Part shown: positions 43,399 through 53,760 of the stretch, piece after piece
Numbering within the stretch: position 1 is the first letter of the stretch
Layout of the letters: the number at the start of each line of letters is the position of its first letter
Assembly: GCF_017742215.1 (NCBI RefSeq)
Contig: NZ_JAGHKP010000001.1
Coordinates: 310,001 to 374,000, forward strand
DNA: 64,000 bases
DNA from: Chitinophaga chungangae
Lineage (GTDB): Bacteria > Bacteroidota > Bacteroidia > Chitinophagales > Chitinophagaceae
Direction of reading: 5' to 3'
Position numbers and translations under genes: made by a program
The notes under the pieces: generated by a model
What the model was told of the DNA's origin: nothing
The model's database searches: none
What the model saw: only the letters and a program-made list of their open reading frames with translations

Positions 43399-43514
43399 AT
43401 AGTTTAAGTAAACAAAGCGCCGTGATGCGGGGTAAGACCCGGGGGCGGCGACAAAATAGAAACAGATGAGACCGTAAGGTCCCGTCTGACCGTTAACAAA
43501 TCAAACAAGAACAG

Positions 43515-43814
43515 ATGAAACTGTCTGATGTTTTAATCAAACCGGTGATTTCGGAGAAGGTAAACAAAGCTACCGAGAAGTTTAACCGCTTTTACTTCGT
43601 TGTTGACAAAAAAGCCAACAAACTGGAGATCAAAAAAGCAGTGGAAGATTTCTACGGGGTTACCGTTGCGGAAGTGAATACCATGGTAGTGCCCGGTAAG
43701 AACAAGACCCGTTTTACGAAAGCAGGTTTTATTTCCGGCCGCAAGCCTTCTTACAAGAAAGCTGTGGTTACCCTGGCAGAAGGAGAATCCATCGATCTGT
43801 ATGCTAACATATAA
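43515..43814 (+). CDS. rplW: 50S ribosomal protein L23
   Basis: The 99-residue L23 lies at the tunnel exit, where trigger factor and SRP dock. It starts VLIKPVISEKVNKATEKFNRFYFVV, contains KLEIKKAVEDFYGVTVAEVNTMV and ends with the basic SGRKPSYKKAVVTLAEGESIDLY. The length is normal. The gap to rplB is 93 bases. Confidence 0.97.
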   Translation: MKLSDVLIKPVISEKVNKATEKFNRFYFVVDKKANKLEIKKAVEDFYGVTVAEVNTMVVPGKNKTRFTKAGFISGRKPSYKKAVVTLAEGESIDLYANI

Positions 43815-43907
43815 TATACCAGTGCCGTTAGCGGCGTAAGCCGTTAACCTGGATGTATATACAGATCAAATAACAATAGTCTATTAAATCATTGAATTAA
43901 GTAGAAA

Positions 43908-44741
43908 ATGGCACTGAAAAAGTACAAACCGATTACAGCCGGTACCCGTTGGAAGATTGGCAACGCTTATGCGGAGCTGACCACGGACACTCCTGAGAAG
44001 AGCCTGCTGGCTCCGGCACAGAGAACCGGCGGTAGGAACGCACAGGGCAGAAGGTCTATGCGTTACATCGGCGGCGGTCACAAAAAACAATACCGTATCG
44101 TGGATTTTAAACGCGATAAAGTTAACATCCCCGCTACCGTTAAAACCATCGAGTACGATCCGAACCGTACCGCATTCATCGCGCTGCTGAACTATGCGGA
44201 TGGCGAGAAGCGTTACATCATTGCCCCCCAGGGCCTGCAGGTAGGTTCTACCGTAGTGAGCGGACCTGAAGTTGCGCCTGAGCTGGGTAATGCGTTACCG
44301 TTGAAAAATATGCCTCTTGGTACCGTTGTGCACAACATCGAGCTGCAGCCTGGCAAAGGCGGTGCGATCGCACGCAGCGCCGGTGCATACGCACAGCTGA
44401 GCAACAAGGAGGAAAAATACGCTGTATTGAAAATGCCTTCCGGCGAGCTGCGCAAAGTGCTGAACACCTGCATGGCGACCGTAGGCACCGTTTCCAACTC
44501 AGATCACGGCCTGCAGTCCATCGGTAAAGCCGGTGCGAACCGCTGGAGAGGCATCAAGCCCCGTAACCGTGGTGTGGCGATGAACCCTGTGGATCACCCG
44601 ATGGGTGGTGGTGAAGGTAAATCTTCCGGTGGTCACCCGAGGTCCAGGACCGGCAAATATGCGAAAGGCCTGAAAACCAGGAAAGCGCATAAGAGCTCAG
44701 ACAAACTGATCATCAGCCGCAAAAACGGTAAGAAATTATAA
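43908..44741 (+). CDS. rplB: 50S ribosomal protein L2
   Basis: The 277-residue L2 helps join the subunits and supports the peptidyl transferase centre. Motifs include [53 protein letters not shown] and the conserved [16 protein letters not shown] with the functional His. The length is normal for Bacteroidota. It lies 57 bases before rpsS. Confidence 0.98.
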   Translation: MALKKYKPITAGTRWKIGNAYAELTTDTPEKSLLAPAQRTGGRNAQGRRSMRYIGGGHKKQYRIVDFKRDKVNIPATVKTIEYDPNRTAFIALLNYADGEKRYIIAPQGLQVGSTVVSGPEVAPELGNALPLKNMPLGTVVHNIELQPGKGGAIARSAGAYAQLSNKEEKYAVLKMPSGELRKVLNTCMATVGTVSNSDHGLQSIGKAGANRWRGIKPRNRGVAMNPVDHPMGGGEGKSSGGHPRSRTGKYAKGLKTRKAHKSSDKLIISRKNGKKL

Positions 44742-44798
44742 TTACGTATAACAGGTTCAGCCCTGGGCAACCGGGGTTGATCTTAAATAAACAAACAC

Positions 44799-45065
44799 AT
44801 GGGTCGTTCCATTAAAAAAGGTCCTTACGTAGACTTTAAATTAGAAAAGAAGGTAGAAAAACAGAACGAAGGCACCAAGCGTACGGTTATCAAAACCTGG
44901 AGCCGCCGTTCTACGATCACTCCTGATTTTGTGGGCCACACTTTTGCCGTACACAACGGTAACAAGTTCATCCCGGTTTACGTAACCGAGTTCATGGTGG
45001 GTCATAAGCTGGGTGAGTTTGCGCCTACCCGCAACTTCAAAGGACACGCTAACAAGAAAATGTAG
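44799..45065 (+). CDS. rpsS: 30S ribosomal protein S19
   Basis: The 88-residue S19 contacts the head of 16S rRNA with S13. It begins [19 protein letters not shown] and has [22 protein letters not shown] and [16 protein letters not shown]. The length is normal. A 119-base A-rich gap with no gene lies before rplV. Confidence 0.98.
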   Translation: MGRSIKKGPYVDFKLEKKVEKQNEGTKRTVIKTWSRRSTITPDFVGHTFAVHNGNKFIPVYVTEFMVGHKLGEFAPTRNFKGHANKKM

Positions 45066-45184
45066 TATCCGTTTTTAAAGTTTCCCGTTTTCGGTTCCGG
45101 ATAAGTAAGAACAAAGAAAGGCGAAGGAAACAGCAGGACCGGAAGCTGAAACAAGAAACTTATATAACACAGAAACAAATAACA

Positions 45185-45538
45185 ATGGAAGCAGTAGCTA
45201 AGCTGAATAATAATCCTACCTCCACCCGCAAAATGCGTTTGCTTGCAGACCTGATCCGCGGCCTGGATGTTGAGAAAGCTTTGAATATTTTGAAATTCCA
45301 TCCTAAACACCCGAGCACTCCGCTGGAGAAGCTGTTGCTCAGCGCAGTGGCTAACTGGAAAGTGAAGAACGAAGGCGCGCGGGTAGAAGATGCCAACCTG
45401 TTCGTTAAAACCGTTTTTGTAGACGGTGGCCGTGTTCTGAAAAGAATGCGCCCGGCTCCGCAAGGCAGGGGTTACCGTATCCGCAAGAGAAGTAATCACG
45501 TAACGATTGTTGTGGACGGACGCCCGGTTCAACAATAA
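45185..45538 (+). CDS. rplV: 50S ribosomal protein L22
   Basis: The 117-residue L22 lines the exit tunnel. It contains [17 protein letters not shown], the central helix and the tunnel hairpin [31 protein letters not shown]. The C-terminus VVDGRPVQQ is short. The length and core are normal. It is followed by rpsC after 53 bases. Confidence 0.97.
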   Translation: MEAVAKLNNNPTSTRKMRLLADLIRGLDVEKALNILKFHPKHPSTPLEKLLLSAVANWKVKNEGARVEDANLFVKTVFVDGGRVLKRMRPAPQGRGYRIRKRSNHVTIVVDGRPVQQ

Positions 45539-45591
45539 GGCAAACTGTAGGAAAAATTATATTTAAACTCATAGACAAATAAAACCAGAAC

Positions 45592-46389
45592 ATGGGTCAG
45601 AAAACAAATCCTATTGGTAACAGGTTAGGTATCATCAGAGGATGGGACTCTAATTGGTATGGCAGCAAAAAAGATTATGCTGTTAAACTGATCGAAGATA
45701 ACAAGATCAGGACTTACCTGAATGCGCGTATCAACAAGGGCGGTATTTCCCGCGTGGTGATCGAGCGTACGCTGGGTAAGCTCATCATTACCATTCATAC
45801 CTCCAAACCTGGTATCATCATAGGTAAAGGCGGTAACGAAGTGGATCGCATCAAGGAAGAGCTGAAGAAGCTGACCGGCAAAGAAGATGTACAGATCAAC
45901 ATTCTTGAGATCCGTCGCCCCGAAGTGGATGCAACCATCGTTGCTGAAACCATCGCAAAACAGATCGAAAGCCGCATCAACTATAAACGCGCCATCAAAA
46001 TGGCGATCGCTACCGCTCTGCGCATGGGCGCGGAAGGTATCAAGGTGAAAGTAGGCGGCCGTTTGGGCGGTGCTGAAATCGCGCGTTCCGAAGAAATGAA
46101 ACAAGGCCGTGTGCCCCTGCATACTTACCGCATGGACATCGACTATGCTTCCCTGTTCGCGCTGACCGTTTACGGTAAGATCGGCATCAAGGTATGGATC
46201 TGTAAAGGTGAAGTGCTGGGCAAACGCGATCTGAACCCGAATGCGGTTTCCGGTAAGGAAGAAGGCCAGCGTACAGGCGGCGATCATCACCGTGGTGGTG
46301 GAGACCGTGGCGGCCGTGGCGGTGAAAGGAGAGACAGGCCGGGTGGCGGCGACAGGAGAGGCGGTGGAGACCGTGGCCCGCGCAAATAA
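45592..46389 (+). CDS. rpsC: 30S ribosomal protein S3 with RGG-rich C-terminal tail
   Basis: A 265-residue S3 with the KH domain ([18 protein letters not shown] near 74-91) and the C-terminal domain ending around residue 220 ([13 protein letters not shown]). The mRNA entry site is formed by S3, S4 and S5. Residues 221-265 form a Gly/Arg-rich tail with four RGG motifs (at 234, 239, 242 and 256), which most S3 proteins lack. Such tails bind RNA without a fold. The reading frame is uninterrupted, and the gap to rplP is 52 bases. Confidence 0.97.
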   Translation: MGQKTNPIGNRLGIIRGWDSNWYGSKKDYAVKLIEDNKIRTYLNARINKGGISRVVIERTLGKLIITIHTSKPGIIIGKGGNEVDRIKEELKKLTGKEDVQINILEIRRPEVDATIVAETIAKQIESRINYKRAIKMAIATALRMGAEGIKVKVGGRLGGAEIARSEEMKQGRVPLHTYRMDIDYASLFALTVYGKIGIKVWICKGEVLGKRDLNPNAVSGKEEGQRTGGDHHRGGGDRGGRGGERRDRPGGGDRRGGGDRGPRK

Positions 46390-46441
46390 TCACACAGCCT
46401 GAAGAAATATCATTTAAACAAACTTTTTAACAACATAAACG

Positions 46442-46861
46442 ATGTTACAGCCCAAGAGAACGAAACACAGGAAGATGCACAAAGGCCGCATCAAAGGTAA
46501 CGCAAAGAGGGGCGCTGCTCTTTCTTTCGGTTCATTCGGCCTCAAAGCATTGGAACCCAAGTGGATCACAGACAGGCAGATTGAAGCTGCCAGGGTGGCG
46601 CTGACCAGGTCTATGAAGCGTGAAGGTAACGTGTGGATCCGTATTTTCCCCGACAAGCCGATCACTGCCAAACCGTTAGAGGTGAGGATGGGTAAAGGTA
46701 AAGGTGCTCCCGATCACTGGGCGGCTGTTGTAAAACCCGGCCGTATCCTGTTCGAAGCAGACGGTGTGCCCTTAGACGTAGCGAAACAGGCTATGGAACT
46801 GGCTGCCCAGAAACTGCCGATCAAGGTGAAATTCGTAGTACGCCGCGATTACGTTGCTTAA
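46442..46861 (+). CDS. rplP: 50S ribosomal protein L16
   Basis: The 139-residue L16 sits beside the A-site tRNA. It starts [19 protein letters not shown], contains [34 protein letters not shown] and [20 protein letters not shown], and ends [12 protein letters not shown]. The length is normal. rpmC follows after 55 bases. Confidence 0.98.
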   Translation: MLQPKRTKHRKMHKGRIKGNAKRGAALSFGSFGLKALEPKWITDRQIEAARVALTRSMKREGNVWIRIFPDKPITAKPLEVRMGKGKGAPDHWAAVVKPGRILFEADGVPLDVAKQAMELAAQKLPIKVKFVVRRDYVA

Positions 46862-46916
46862 GCAGCATCCAAAGCGGAATTTAACAAACCTGATAACCAG
46901 ACAAAACTTTATAACA

Positions 46917-47117
46917 ATGCCTAAAGCAAAACTGGACCTGAAAGGCCTGAGCGACCAGGATCTGAAAGACAAACTGTCTGAAGAATCGCTGCGCCTGAAA
47001 AAGGTATCGTTCAGCCATGCGGTAACGCCGATCGAGAACCCGATGAGCATCCGTTTCATGAGGAGAGAGATCGCGCGCATCCAGACGGAGATCCGCAGAA
47101 GAGAGCTGGGATTCTAG
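46917..47117 (+). CDS. rpmC: 50S ribosomal protein L29
   Basis: A 66-residue L29, a helical hairpin near the tunnel exit. It contains LKGLSDQDLKDKLSEESLRLKKVSFSHAVTPIENP and the closing helix RFMRREIARIQTEIRRREL. I start at the ATG at 46917 (MPKAKLD), because the longer frame reads into the preceding gap. The gap to rpsQ is 99 bases. Confidence 0.95.
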   Translation: MPKAKLDLKGLSDQDLKDKLSEESLRLKKVSFSHAVTPIENPMSIRFMRREIARIQTEIRRRELGF

Positions 47118-47216
47118 TAATTCCGGGGTGAGATAGTGATAGCTATTGGAACCGAGCAAACAATAAACAATTTTATAGCCGTGTAACAGCGGCCCGGAGG
47201 TAAAATAACTTTCAAA

Positions 47217-47474
47217 ATGACCGAAAGAAAATTAAGAAAAACCAGGATTGGCGTAGTATCCAGCAACAAAATGGATAAGACTGTTTCCGTAAGCGTTGAG
47301 CGTAAAGTGAAACACCCGATCTATGGTAAGTTCGTAAAGAAGACCACCAAATTCATGGCACACGACGAAAAGAACGAGTGCAGCATTGGTGATACCGTAC
47401 GGATTATGGAAACCCGTCCGCTGAGCAAGAACAAATGCTGGCGTATGGTGGAAATAATCGAAAAAGTAAAATAA
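47217..47474 (+). CDS. rpsQ: 30S ribosomal protein S17
   Basis: An 85-residue S17 of OB fold that helps fold the 5' domain of 16S rRNA. It has [45 protein letters not shown] and [23 protein letters not shown]. The length is normal. The gap to rplN is 70 bases. Confidence 0.97.
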   Translation: MTERKLRKTRIGVVSSNKMDKTVSVSVERKVKHPIYGKFVKKTTKFMAHDEKNECSIGDTVRIMETRPLSKNKCWRMVEIIEKVK

Positions 47475-47544
47475 TTAATTATTTGTTTCAAGCTGCCGGT
47501 TGGAAGAGCCTGCAGCCGCTGCTAAACAATTCAAACGTATTACG

Positions 47545-47913
47545 ATGATACAACAAGAATCAAGGCTGAACGTAGCAGATAACAGCGGTGCCAAAGAAGT
47601 ACTCTGCATCCGCGTGCTCGGCAACTCCGGTCAGGACTATGCCGGTGTAGGCGATAAGATTGTAGTAACGGTAAAAGACGCCATCCCCGGTGGCGGTATG
47701 AAAAAAGGCACCGTAACCAAAGCTGTTATTGTTAGAACGAAGAAGAAGCTCCGTCGCCGCGACGGTTCTTACATCCGCTTCGACGACAATGCCGTTGTAT
47801 TGCTGAACAACTCCGACGAGCCCCGCGGTACCCGTATTTTCGGTCCGGTTGCCCGAGAGCTTCGCGATAAAGGATACATGAAGATCATCTCCCTGGCGCC
47901 CGAGGTGCTTTAA
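47545..47913 (+). CDS. rplN: 50S ribosomal protein L14
   Basis: The 122-residue L14 forms an intersubunit bridge. It begins [26 protein letters not shown] and contains [35 protein letters not shown] and [21 protein letters not shown] start at the ATG at 47545 because the upstream part of the frame belongs to the gap. A 195-base spacer follows. Confidence 0.97.
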   Translation: MIQQESRLNVADNSGAKEVLCIRVLGNSGQDYAGVGDKIVVTVKDAIPGGGMKKGTVTKAVIVRTKKKLRRRDGSYIRFDDNAVVLLNNSDEPRGTRIFGPVARELRDKGYMKIISLAPEVL

Positions 47914-47929
47914 GGAGTCGATATAATTG

Positions 47930-48031
47930 TTTCGGATCTTGGGTTCAAGCTTGGTAATAAAGGGATTAGATATACAAAATACCTTTATTTGAATGCTTAA
48001 ATTCAAGATCCGAAATCTTTGCATATCTTTG
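47930..48031 (+). promoter_or_regulatory. Long inverted repeat and internal promoter between rplN and rplX
   Basis: Arms at 47930-47950 and 47995-48015 match at 18 of 21 positions; in RNA two of the other three become G-U pairs. A -7 box TATCTTTG follows at 48024-48031 and suggests an internal start for rplX and downstream genes. The -33 region is poor. Confidence 0.6.
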
Positions 48032-48108
48032 CAGCCCGTTTCAAAAACGACAAAAAATATTAATCAAGCGGAGCCCAAGTTCTGCTTGGCGTTTAAACAA
48101 ACAAACAG

Positions 48109-48447
48109 ATGAAAACTAGATTTAAGCCTAAGTTCAACATTAAGAAAGGCGACCTGGTTGTGGTGGTTACCGGCGACGATAAAGACCGCACGAAGCCCCG
48201 CAAGGTGTTGGAGGTAATTACCGACAAATCCCGCGTACTGGTGGAAGGCGTGAACATTATCACCAAACACACCAAGCCGACTGCGCAGAATACCAAAGGC
48301 GGTATTGTTAAGCAGGAGGCGCCGATCGCTATTTCCAACGTAATGTTGTGGGATGCTAAGGCCGGCAAACCTACTCGTGTAGCTCGCCAGAGAGAAAACG
48401 GTAAAGTAGTTCGTATCGCTAAAAAATCAGGGGAGGTAATCAAATAA
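48109..48447 (+). CDS. rplX: 50S ribosomal protein L24
   Basis: The 112-residue L24 starts 50S assembly. It has the KOW domain [43 protein letters not shown] and [21 protein letters not shown]. Its stop overlaps the rplE start by one base (TAATG), which couples translation. The gene follows a 195-base spacer. Confidence 0.97.
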   Translation: MKTRFKPKFNIKKGDLVVVVTGDDKDRTKPRKVLEVITDKSRVLVEGVNIITKHTKPTAQNTKGGIVKQEAPIAISNVMLWDAKAGKPTRVARQRENGKVVRIAKKSGEVIK

Positions 48448-49022
48448 TGGCAAACACATCATATCAACCCAGGCTGCAGGCGAAATACCGCACTGAAGTA
48501 GTAAGCGCGCTGCAAAAGAAATTCAACTATAAAAGCGTAATGCAGGTTCCCCGTCTTACCAAGATCTGCCTGAACCAGGGTATCAATGGTGCGGTGAGCG
48601 ACAAGAAGCTGGTAGATATCGCAGTAGACGAAATGAGCCGCATCGCGGGTCAGAAAGCTATCGCGACCCTGTCTAAAAAAGACATCTCCAACTTCAAACT
48701 GCGTAAACATATGCCCATCGGCGCGCGTGTAACACTGCGCGGCGTGAACATGTACGAGTTCCTGGACAGGCTGATCGCCGTATCCCTGCCCCGCGTGCGT
48801 GACTTCAAAGGTGTGAACGAAAAAGCTTTCGACGGCCGTGGCAACTACACCCTGGGCGTTACCGAGCAGATCATCTTCCCGGAGATCGACATCGATAAAG
48901 TGACCAAGATCACCGGTATGGACATCACTTTCGTGACCACTGCCCAGACCAACGAAGAAGCTTACGAGCTGCTGAAAGAACTGGGTATGCCGTTCAAGAA
49001 CATCAAAAAAGATAATCAATAA
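48447..49022 (+). CDS. rplE: 50S ribosomal protein L5
   Basis: The 191-residue L5 holds 5S rRNA in the central protuberance. It has [65 protein letters not shown] and [26 protein letters not shown]. The length is normal. rpsN begins 6 bases after it. Confidence 0.98.
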   Translation: MANTSYQPRLQAKYRTEVVSALQKKFNYKSVMQVPRLTKICLNQGINGAVSDKKLVDIAVDEMSRIAGQKAIATLSKKDISNFKLRKHMPIGARVTLRGVNMYEFLDRLIAVSLPRVRDFKGVNEKAFDGRGNYTLGVTEQIIFPEIDIDKVTKITGMDITFVTTAQTNEEAYELLKELGMPFKNIKKDNQ

Positions 49023-49028
49023 TATCAC

Positions 49029-49298
49029 ATGGCAAAAGAATCCGTAAAAGCCAGACAAAGAAAGAGAGAGGCAATGGTAGCCAAGTTCGCTGAAAAACGC
49101 GCTGCATTGAAAGCAGAGGGTAACTATGCTGAACTGGACAAACTGCCCAAAAACGCTTCTCCCGTTCGCCTGCACAACCGTTGCCAGCTGTCCGGCCGCC
49201 CGAAAGGTTACATCCGTCAGTTCGGCATCTGCCGTAACATGTTCCGCGACATGGCGCTGGCAGGTAAGATCCCCGGCGTTCGCAAAGCTTCCTGGTAA
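49029..49298 (+). CDS. rpsN: 30S ribosomal protein S14, zinc-independent long form
   Basis: An 89-residue S14. The conserved C-terminus [39 protein letters not shown] has single Cys residues instead of the two CxxC pairs of the short zinc-binding form, so it is the zinc-independent variant. The N-terminal helical extension is the longer form's. The 93-base gap to rpsH holds no gene. Confidence 0.97.
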   Translation: MAKESVKARQRKREAMVAKFAEKRAALKAEGNYAELDKLPKNASPVRLHNRCQLSGRPKGYIRQFGICRNMFRDMALAGKIPGVRKASW

Positions 49299-49391
49299 GC
49301 AGCGCCGAAAGGCTTTAAGTAGTATTTGATTTTCCTTTCTATATCGATTGGATATCGCATTGTAATTCACATTTAGTAAACTAATCTAACA

Positions 49392-49790
49392 ATGGTTACT
49401 GATCCAATAGCAGATTTTCTCACACGTATCCGCAACGCCCAGATGGCCAATCACAGGATCGTGGAAATTCCGGCTTCCAAACTGAAGAAACGTATTACCG
49501 AAATCCTGTACGACAAAGGATATATCCTGAAGTACAAATTCGAAGAAGATAACAAGCAGGGTCTCATCAAGATCGCGCTGAAATACGACCCGCAAACCAA
49601 GGTTCCTGCGATCCAGGACCTGCAGAGGATCTCCCGTCCCGGTCTGCGCCAGTATTCCAAACCCGGTGAGTTCAAACGCATCAAGAACGGTCTGGGCATC
49701 GCTATTATCTCCACTTCCAAAGGTGTGATGACCGACAAGGAAGCGAAATTGCAAAACGTAGGTGGCGAAGTAGTTTGCTTCGTTTATTAA
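49392..49790 (+). CDS. rpsH: 30S ribosomal protein S8
   Basis: The 132-residue S8 binds the central domain of 16S rRNA. It starts MVTDPIADFLTRIRNAQMANHRIVEIPASKLKKRI and ends GLGIAIISTSKGVMTDKEAKLQNVGGEVVCFVY, including the STSKGVMTDKEA motif. In E. coli, S8 represses the spc operon by binding upstream of rplE; no such copy is evident here. The length is normal. Confidence 0.98.
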   Translation: MVTDPIADFLTRIRNAQMANHRIVEIPASKLKKRITEILYDKGYILKYKFEEDNKQGLIKIALKYDPQTKVPAIQDLQRISRPGLRQYSKPGEFKRIKNGLGIAIISTSKGVMTDKEAKLQNVGGEVVCFVY

Positions 49791-49905
49791 TATATTTTTT
49801 CCCGCTCCGCAGCAATGCAGGGCGGGATACGGCATATCTGACAATTAAGCCTTCTATACGGGCTGAACACGGGATGCCGGAATCACAACAATAAAACTGA
49901 CGAAC

Positions 49906-50460
49906 ATGTCACGTATAGGCAGAGCTCCTATTAAATTGGCCAGCGGTGTAACGGTAAACGTTTCCGCTGCGAACGAGATCACTGTTAAAGGCCCGAAAGG
50001 CGAACTGAAACAGTTGATCGACCGCGATATCAAAGTGGAAGTGAAAGACGGTGAACTGAACATCGTTCGCCCGACCGACCAGATCCGCCACCGCGCCCTG
50101 CATGGTTTGTACCGTGCACTGATCGCCAACATGGTGACCGGCGTAACCGAAGGTTTCAAGAAACAACTGGAACTGGTAGGTGTGGGTTACAAGGCTGCGA
50201 ACGCAGGTCAGTTGCTGGACTTATCTTTAGGTTATTCCCACAACATCATCTTCGAGGTTCCCAAAGAGCTGAAAGTGAGCACGCTCACCGAAAAAGGAAA
50301 GAACCCGCAGATCATGCTGGAAGGTATCGACAACCAGCTGCTGGGCCAGGTTGCCGCGAAAATCCGCAGCCTGCGCAAACCCGAGCCGTACAAAGGTAAA
50401 GGTGTGCGTTACAGCGACGAGGTGGTACGTAAGAAAGCAGGTAAATCTGCCGGTAAATAA
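49906..50460 (+). CDS. rplF: 50S ribosomal protein L6
   Basis: The 184-residue L6 consists of two similar domains. It begins MSRIGRAPIKLASGVTVNV, contains KGELKQLIDRDIKVEVKDGELNIVRP and ends KIRSLRKPEPYKGKGVRYSDEVVRKKAGKSAGK, the usual rRNA-binding tail. The gap to rplR is 120 bases and contains no gene. Confidence 0.98.
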   Translation: MSRIGRAPIKLASGVTVNVSAANEITVKGPKGELKQLIDRDIKVEVKDGELNIVRPTDQIRHRALHGLYRALIANMVTGVTEGFKKQLELVGVGYKAANAGQLLDLSLGYSHNIIFEVPKELKVSTLTEKGKNPQIMLEGIDNQLLGQVAAKIRSLRKPEPYKGKGVRYSDEVVRKKAGKSAGK

Positions 50461-50580
50461 TCGTAGCCTCCGGTTGACTTTAAACAGAATTATTAAACCA
50501 GCGGCAGATACCGGTATAGCAATATTCCGGTATCTGCTCAACATAGTCCCGGCAGCATCGGGCCTTAAATACACTTAGTA

Positions 50581-50934
50581 ATGATTACAAAACTTAACAG
50601 AAGACAGAATATCCGCTTCCGTATCCGTAAAAAGATCAGCGGAACTGCACAGAAACCGAGACTGTCTGTATTCCGCAGTAATTCAGACATCTATCTGCAG
50701 CTGATCGACGATACCACCGGCACCACCCTGGCGGCCGCTTCCACCCGTGAGAAAGGTATTACAGCCGCAGCAGGTAACAAATCAGAGAAAGCCAAGCTGG
50801 CGGGCGCTGCCCTGGCTGCGAAAGCTGTAGCGGTAGGCATTACCACCTGCGTTTTCGACAGGAGCGGTTACCTCTACCACGGCCGTGTAAAAGCTACTGC
50901 CGACGGCGCACGCGAAGGCGGCCTGCAATTCTAA
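50581..50934 (+). CDS. rplR: 50S ribosomal protein L18
   Basis: The 117-residue L18 binds 5S rRNA with L5. It has [63 protein letters not shown] and [26 protein letters not shown]. The length is normal, and rpsE follows after 58 bases. Confidence 0.98.
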   Translation: MITKLNRRQNIRFRIRKKISGTAQKPRLSVFRSNSDIYLQLIDDTTGTTLAAASTREKGITAAAGNKSEKAKLAGAALAAKAVAVGITTCVFDRSGYLYHGRVKATADGAREGGLQF

Positions 50935-50992
50935 TACGTTAAAAGGATTAGAAGAATAAACAATCTGATATCGTAATTCTTATTAAATAAAA

Positions 50993-51511
50993 ATGGCAAA
51001 GAATTCATTCAATAAAGTAAAAGCTGGCGATCTGGAGCTGAAAGAAAAGGTTGTGGCTATCAACAGGGTTACCAAAACCACCAAAGGCGGCCGTACTTTC
51101 AGTTTCTCCGCGCTGGTAGTAGTTGGTAACGAGAACGGTGTAGTGGGTCACGGTCTTGGCAAAGCCAAGGAAGTGCAGGAAGCGATCACCAAAGGTATCG
51201 ACGACGCGAAGAAGAACCTGATCAAGATCCCGATACATCACGGTACAATTCCTCACGACCAGCTGGCGAAGGAAGGTGCTGCGAAAGTGCTGATCAAACC
51301 GGCCGCACATGGTACCGGCGTGATCGCAGGTGGTTCTATGCGCGCCGTGCTGGAAAGCGCAGGCATCACCGACGTACTGGCAAAATCCCTGGGCTCCGCT
51401 AACCCCCACAACGTGGTAAAAGCGACCTTCAAAGCCCTTGGCATGCTGCGCGAGCCGATCGTTATCGCAAGGACGCGCAACGTGTCTATGAAAAAAGTAT
51501 TCAACGGTTAA
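50993..51511 (+). CDS. rpsE: 30S ribosomal protein S5
   Basis: The 172-residue S5 shares the mRNA entry region with S3 and S4. The dsRNA-binding start is [46 protein letters not shown], and [43 protein letters not shown] lies in the C-terminal domain. The length is normal. Confidence 0.98.
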   Translation: MAKNSFNKVKAGDLELKEKVVAINRVTKTTKGGRTFSFSALVVVGNENGVVGHGLGKAKEVQEAITKGIDDAKKNLIKIPIHHGTIPHDQLAKEGAAKVLIKPAAHGTGVIAGGSMRAVLESAGITDVLAKSLGSANPHNVVKATFKALGMLREPIVIARTRNVSMKKVFNG

Positions 51512-51584
51512 GCAAAGATTCCAAATCCTGCGCGCACTGCTGAAACAGGAGCGCAGTATTCCTAATCGGAAATATTAAAAGAAA

Positions 51585-51770
51585 ATGGCAAAGATCAAGA
51601 TCACCCAGGTAAAAAGCGGTATCGATCGTCCTGAGCGCCAGAAGCTGACCCTGTTGGCACTCGGCCTGAAGAAGATGAACAATTCCGTAGAAGTGGAAGC
51701 TACCCCCCAGATCCTGGGCATGGTACGCAAAGTGAACCATCTGGTTAAAGTGGAAGAAGTGAATGCTTAG
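51585..51770 (+). CDS. rpmD: 50S ribosomal protein L30
   Basis: A 61-residue L30, found in bacteria with the short form of this protein. It contains KIKITQVKSGIDRPERQKLTLLALGLKKMNNSVEVEATPQILGMVRKVNHLVKVEEV. The length is normal. The 97-base AT-rich gap to rplO has no gene. Confidence 0.96.
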   Translation: MAKIKITQVKSGIDRPERQKLTLLALGLKKMNNSVEVEATPQILGMVRKVNHLVKVEEVNA

Positions 51771-51867
51771 TGTAAAATTTTGATGATTACATTGACATTC
51801 TACTTTTTTAAATTATCATTGTAAAAGCGAGCGGTTGATTTCCGCGTAAGTAAAACAATTCAAGACT

Positions 51868-52314
51868 ATGAACTTACAGAATTTAAGGCCTGCAAAAGGC
51901 GCAGTACATAAAGAGAAACGTTTGGGCCGTGGTGAAGCTTCCGGTAAAGGCGGTACCGCCACGAAAGGTAACAAAGGTGCGCAATCCAACACCGGTTACT
52001 CCAGCAAAAGAGGCCACGAAGGCGGTCAGATGCCTATCCAGCGCCGTCTGCCGAAACGCGGTTTTATCCCTATCGACCGTACTGAATATAAAGTGTTCAA
52101 CATCGGCCAGCTTGACCAGATCATCGAGAAATACGGTATCCAGGAATTCTCCCTGGAAAACCTGTATATGAACGGCCTGATCAGCAAGACCAACAAAGTG
52201 AAAGTGCTCGGCCACGGAGAACTGAAAAGCAAAGTAACGCTGAAAGTGAACGCGATCAGCGAGAAAGCCAAATCAGCCATCGAAGCAGCCGGTGGATCTG
52301 TAGAACTGGTTTAA
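51868..52314 (+). CDS. rplO: 50S ribosomal protein L15
   Basis: The 148-residue L15 has the Gly-rich N-terminal arm RLGRGEASGKGGTATKGNKGAQSNTGYSSKRGHEGGQMPIQRRLPKRGF, which threads into 23S rRNA. The C-terminal domain ends SEKAKSAIEAAGGSVELV. The length is normal. secY follows after 80 bases. Confidence 0.98.
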   Translation: MNLQNLRPAKGAVHKEKRLGRGEASGKGGTATKGNKGAQSNTGYSSKRGHEGGQMPIQRRLPKRGFIPIDRTEYKVFNIGQLDQIIEKYGIQEFSLENLYMNGLISKTNKVKVLGHGELKSKVTLKVNAISEKAKSAIEAAGGSVELV

Positions 52315-52394
52315 GAAATTACGATAGAGAAGGCGCCTACGGAGTAGTGCGTCTTTTCGAATTTTAACACGCGTTATTAAACTCTTATCTTCCT

Positions 52395-53738
52395 GTGAAG
52401 AAATTTATCGAAACCATAAAGAACATCTGGAGCATCGAGGACCTGCGCAAGCGCATTCTCACCACGCTGCTCCTGGTACTTGTGTACCGTGTGGGCTCCT
52501 ATATCACCCTTCCCGGTCTCGATCCCAACCAACTGGCCAACTTCTCCGAAACGTCCCAAAAAGGCATTCTCGGTCTGTTCAACATGTTCGCCGGGGGATC
52601 CTTTTCGCGTGCTTCCATCTTCGCACTGGGCATCATGCCGTACATCTCGGCATCCATCGCCATCCAGCTGCTGACCATCGCTGTTCCCTACTTCCAGAAA
52701 CTGCAGAAGGAAGGAGACAGCGGCCGCAAAAAGATCAACCAGTACACCCGCCTGCTCACCGTGATCGTGACCGCCTTCCAGGCCAGCGCATACGTTGCTT
52801 ACCTGAGAACGCAGTCCACCTCGGCGCTGATACCCGAATACGGTACCTTCCTGTTCTGGCTCTCCACAACGGTTGTGCTTACCGCAGGTACGATGTTCGT
52901 AATGTGGCTGGGTGAAAAGATCACGGATAAAGGGATTGGTAACGGTACTTCCATCATCATCATGGTGGGCATCCTCGCCCGTCTCCCCGAAGCCCTGTTG
53001 CAGGAGTTCACCCTGAAAACGACTGGCGCAGGCGGCGGCCTCCTCATCTTCCTCGTGGAACTCGCATTCTTCATCCTGATCACCATCGGCCTCATCCTGC
53101 TGGTACAGGGCACGCGCAAGATACCCGTGAACTATGCAAAACGCATCGTCGGTAATAAACAATATGGCGGTGTACGCCAGTTCATTCCCCTCAAAGTGAA
53201 TGCAGCTGGTGTAATGCCCATCATCTTCGCCCAGGCCATCATGTTCATTCCCGCCACCGCCATCGGGTTCGCTACGCAAAGCGACAGCGCTTCCGGCTTC
53301 ATCCGCATTTTCAGCGACCATACCAATCCCTGGTATAACGTGATCTATGCGGTGCTGGTAGTCGTGTTCACTTTCTTCTATACGGCGCTCATTTTCAACC
53401 CCACCCAAATGGCGGATGAAATGAAAAAGAACAACGGTTTCATCCCCGGTGTTAAACCCGGTAAAGCGACCGCCGATTACATCGGCGCCGTGATGGACCG
53501 CATCACCCTGCCGGGCGCGTTTTTCCTCGCCGTGGTAGGTATCATGCCGGGCATCGCCGCCGCACTGAGGATCAACAGCAACTTCGCCACCTTCTTCGGC
53601 GGTACGTCACTGCTGATCATGGTAGGCGTAATTCTCGACACCCTGCAGCAGATCGAAAGCCAGCTGCTCATGCGCCATTACGACGGCCTTATGAGCTCCG
53701 GCCGCATCAAAGGCAGAACAACGCCGGCCAACGCCTGA
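52395..53738 (+). CDS. secY: Preprotein translocase subunit SecY
   Basis: A 447-residue SecY with ten membrane helices, the channel of the Sec system. The order is standard: RKRILTTLLLVLVYRVGSYITLPG, the plug region ILGLFNMFAGGSFSRASIFALGIMPYISASI, LLTIAVPYFQKLQKEGDSGRKKINQYTR and, near the end, GIAAALRINSNFATFFGGTSLLI followed by RIKGRTT. The start codon is GTG (52395). It is the last gene of the main ribosomal operon: a terminator follows. Confidence 0.97.
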   Translation: MKKFIETIKNIWSIEDLRKRILTTLLLVLVYRVGSYITLPGLDPNQLANFSETSQKGILGLFNMFAGGSFSRASIFALGIMPYISASIAIQLLTIAVPYFQKLQKEGDSGRKKINQYTRLLTVIVTAFQASAYVAYLRTQSTSALIPEYGTFLFWLSTTVVLTAGTMFVMWLGEKITDKGIGNGTSIIIMVGILARLPEALLQEFTLKTTGAGGGLLIFLVELAFFILITIGLILLVQGTRKIPVNYAKRIVGNKQYGGVRQFIPLKVNAAGVMPIIFAQAIMFIPATAIGFATQSDSASGFIRIFSDHTNPWYNVIYAVLVVVFTFFYTALIFNPTQMADEMKKNNGFIPGVKPGKATADYIGAVMDRITLPGAFFLAVVGIMPGIAAALRINSNFATFFGGTSLLIMVGVILDTLQQIESQLLMRHYDGLMSSGRIKGRTTPANA

Positions 53739-53760
53739 TAAACAGCTTACATCATATTGG

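Noticed and set aside
52377..53408. Minus-strand frame of 343 codons opposite secY
   Set aside because: His/Asp/Glu-rich product typical of the complement of membrane-helix codons.
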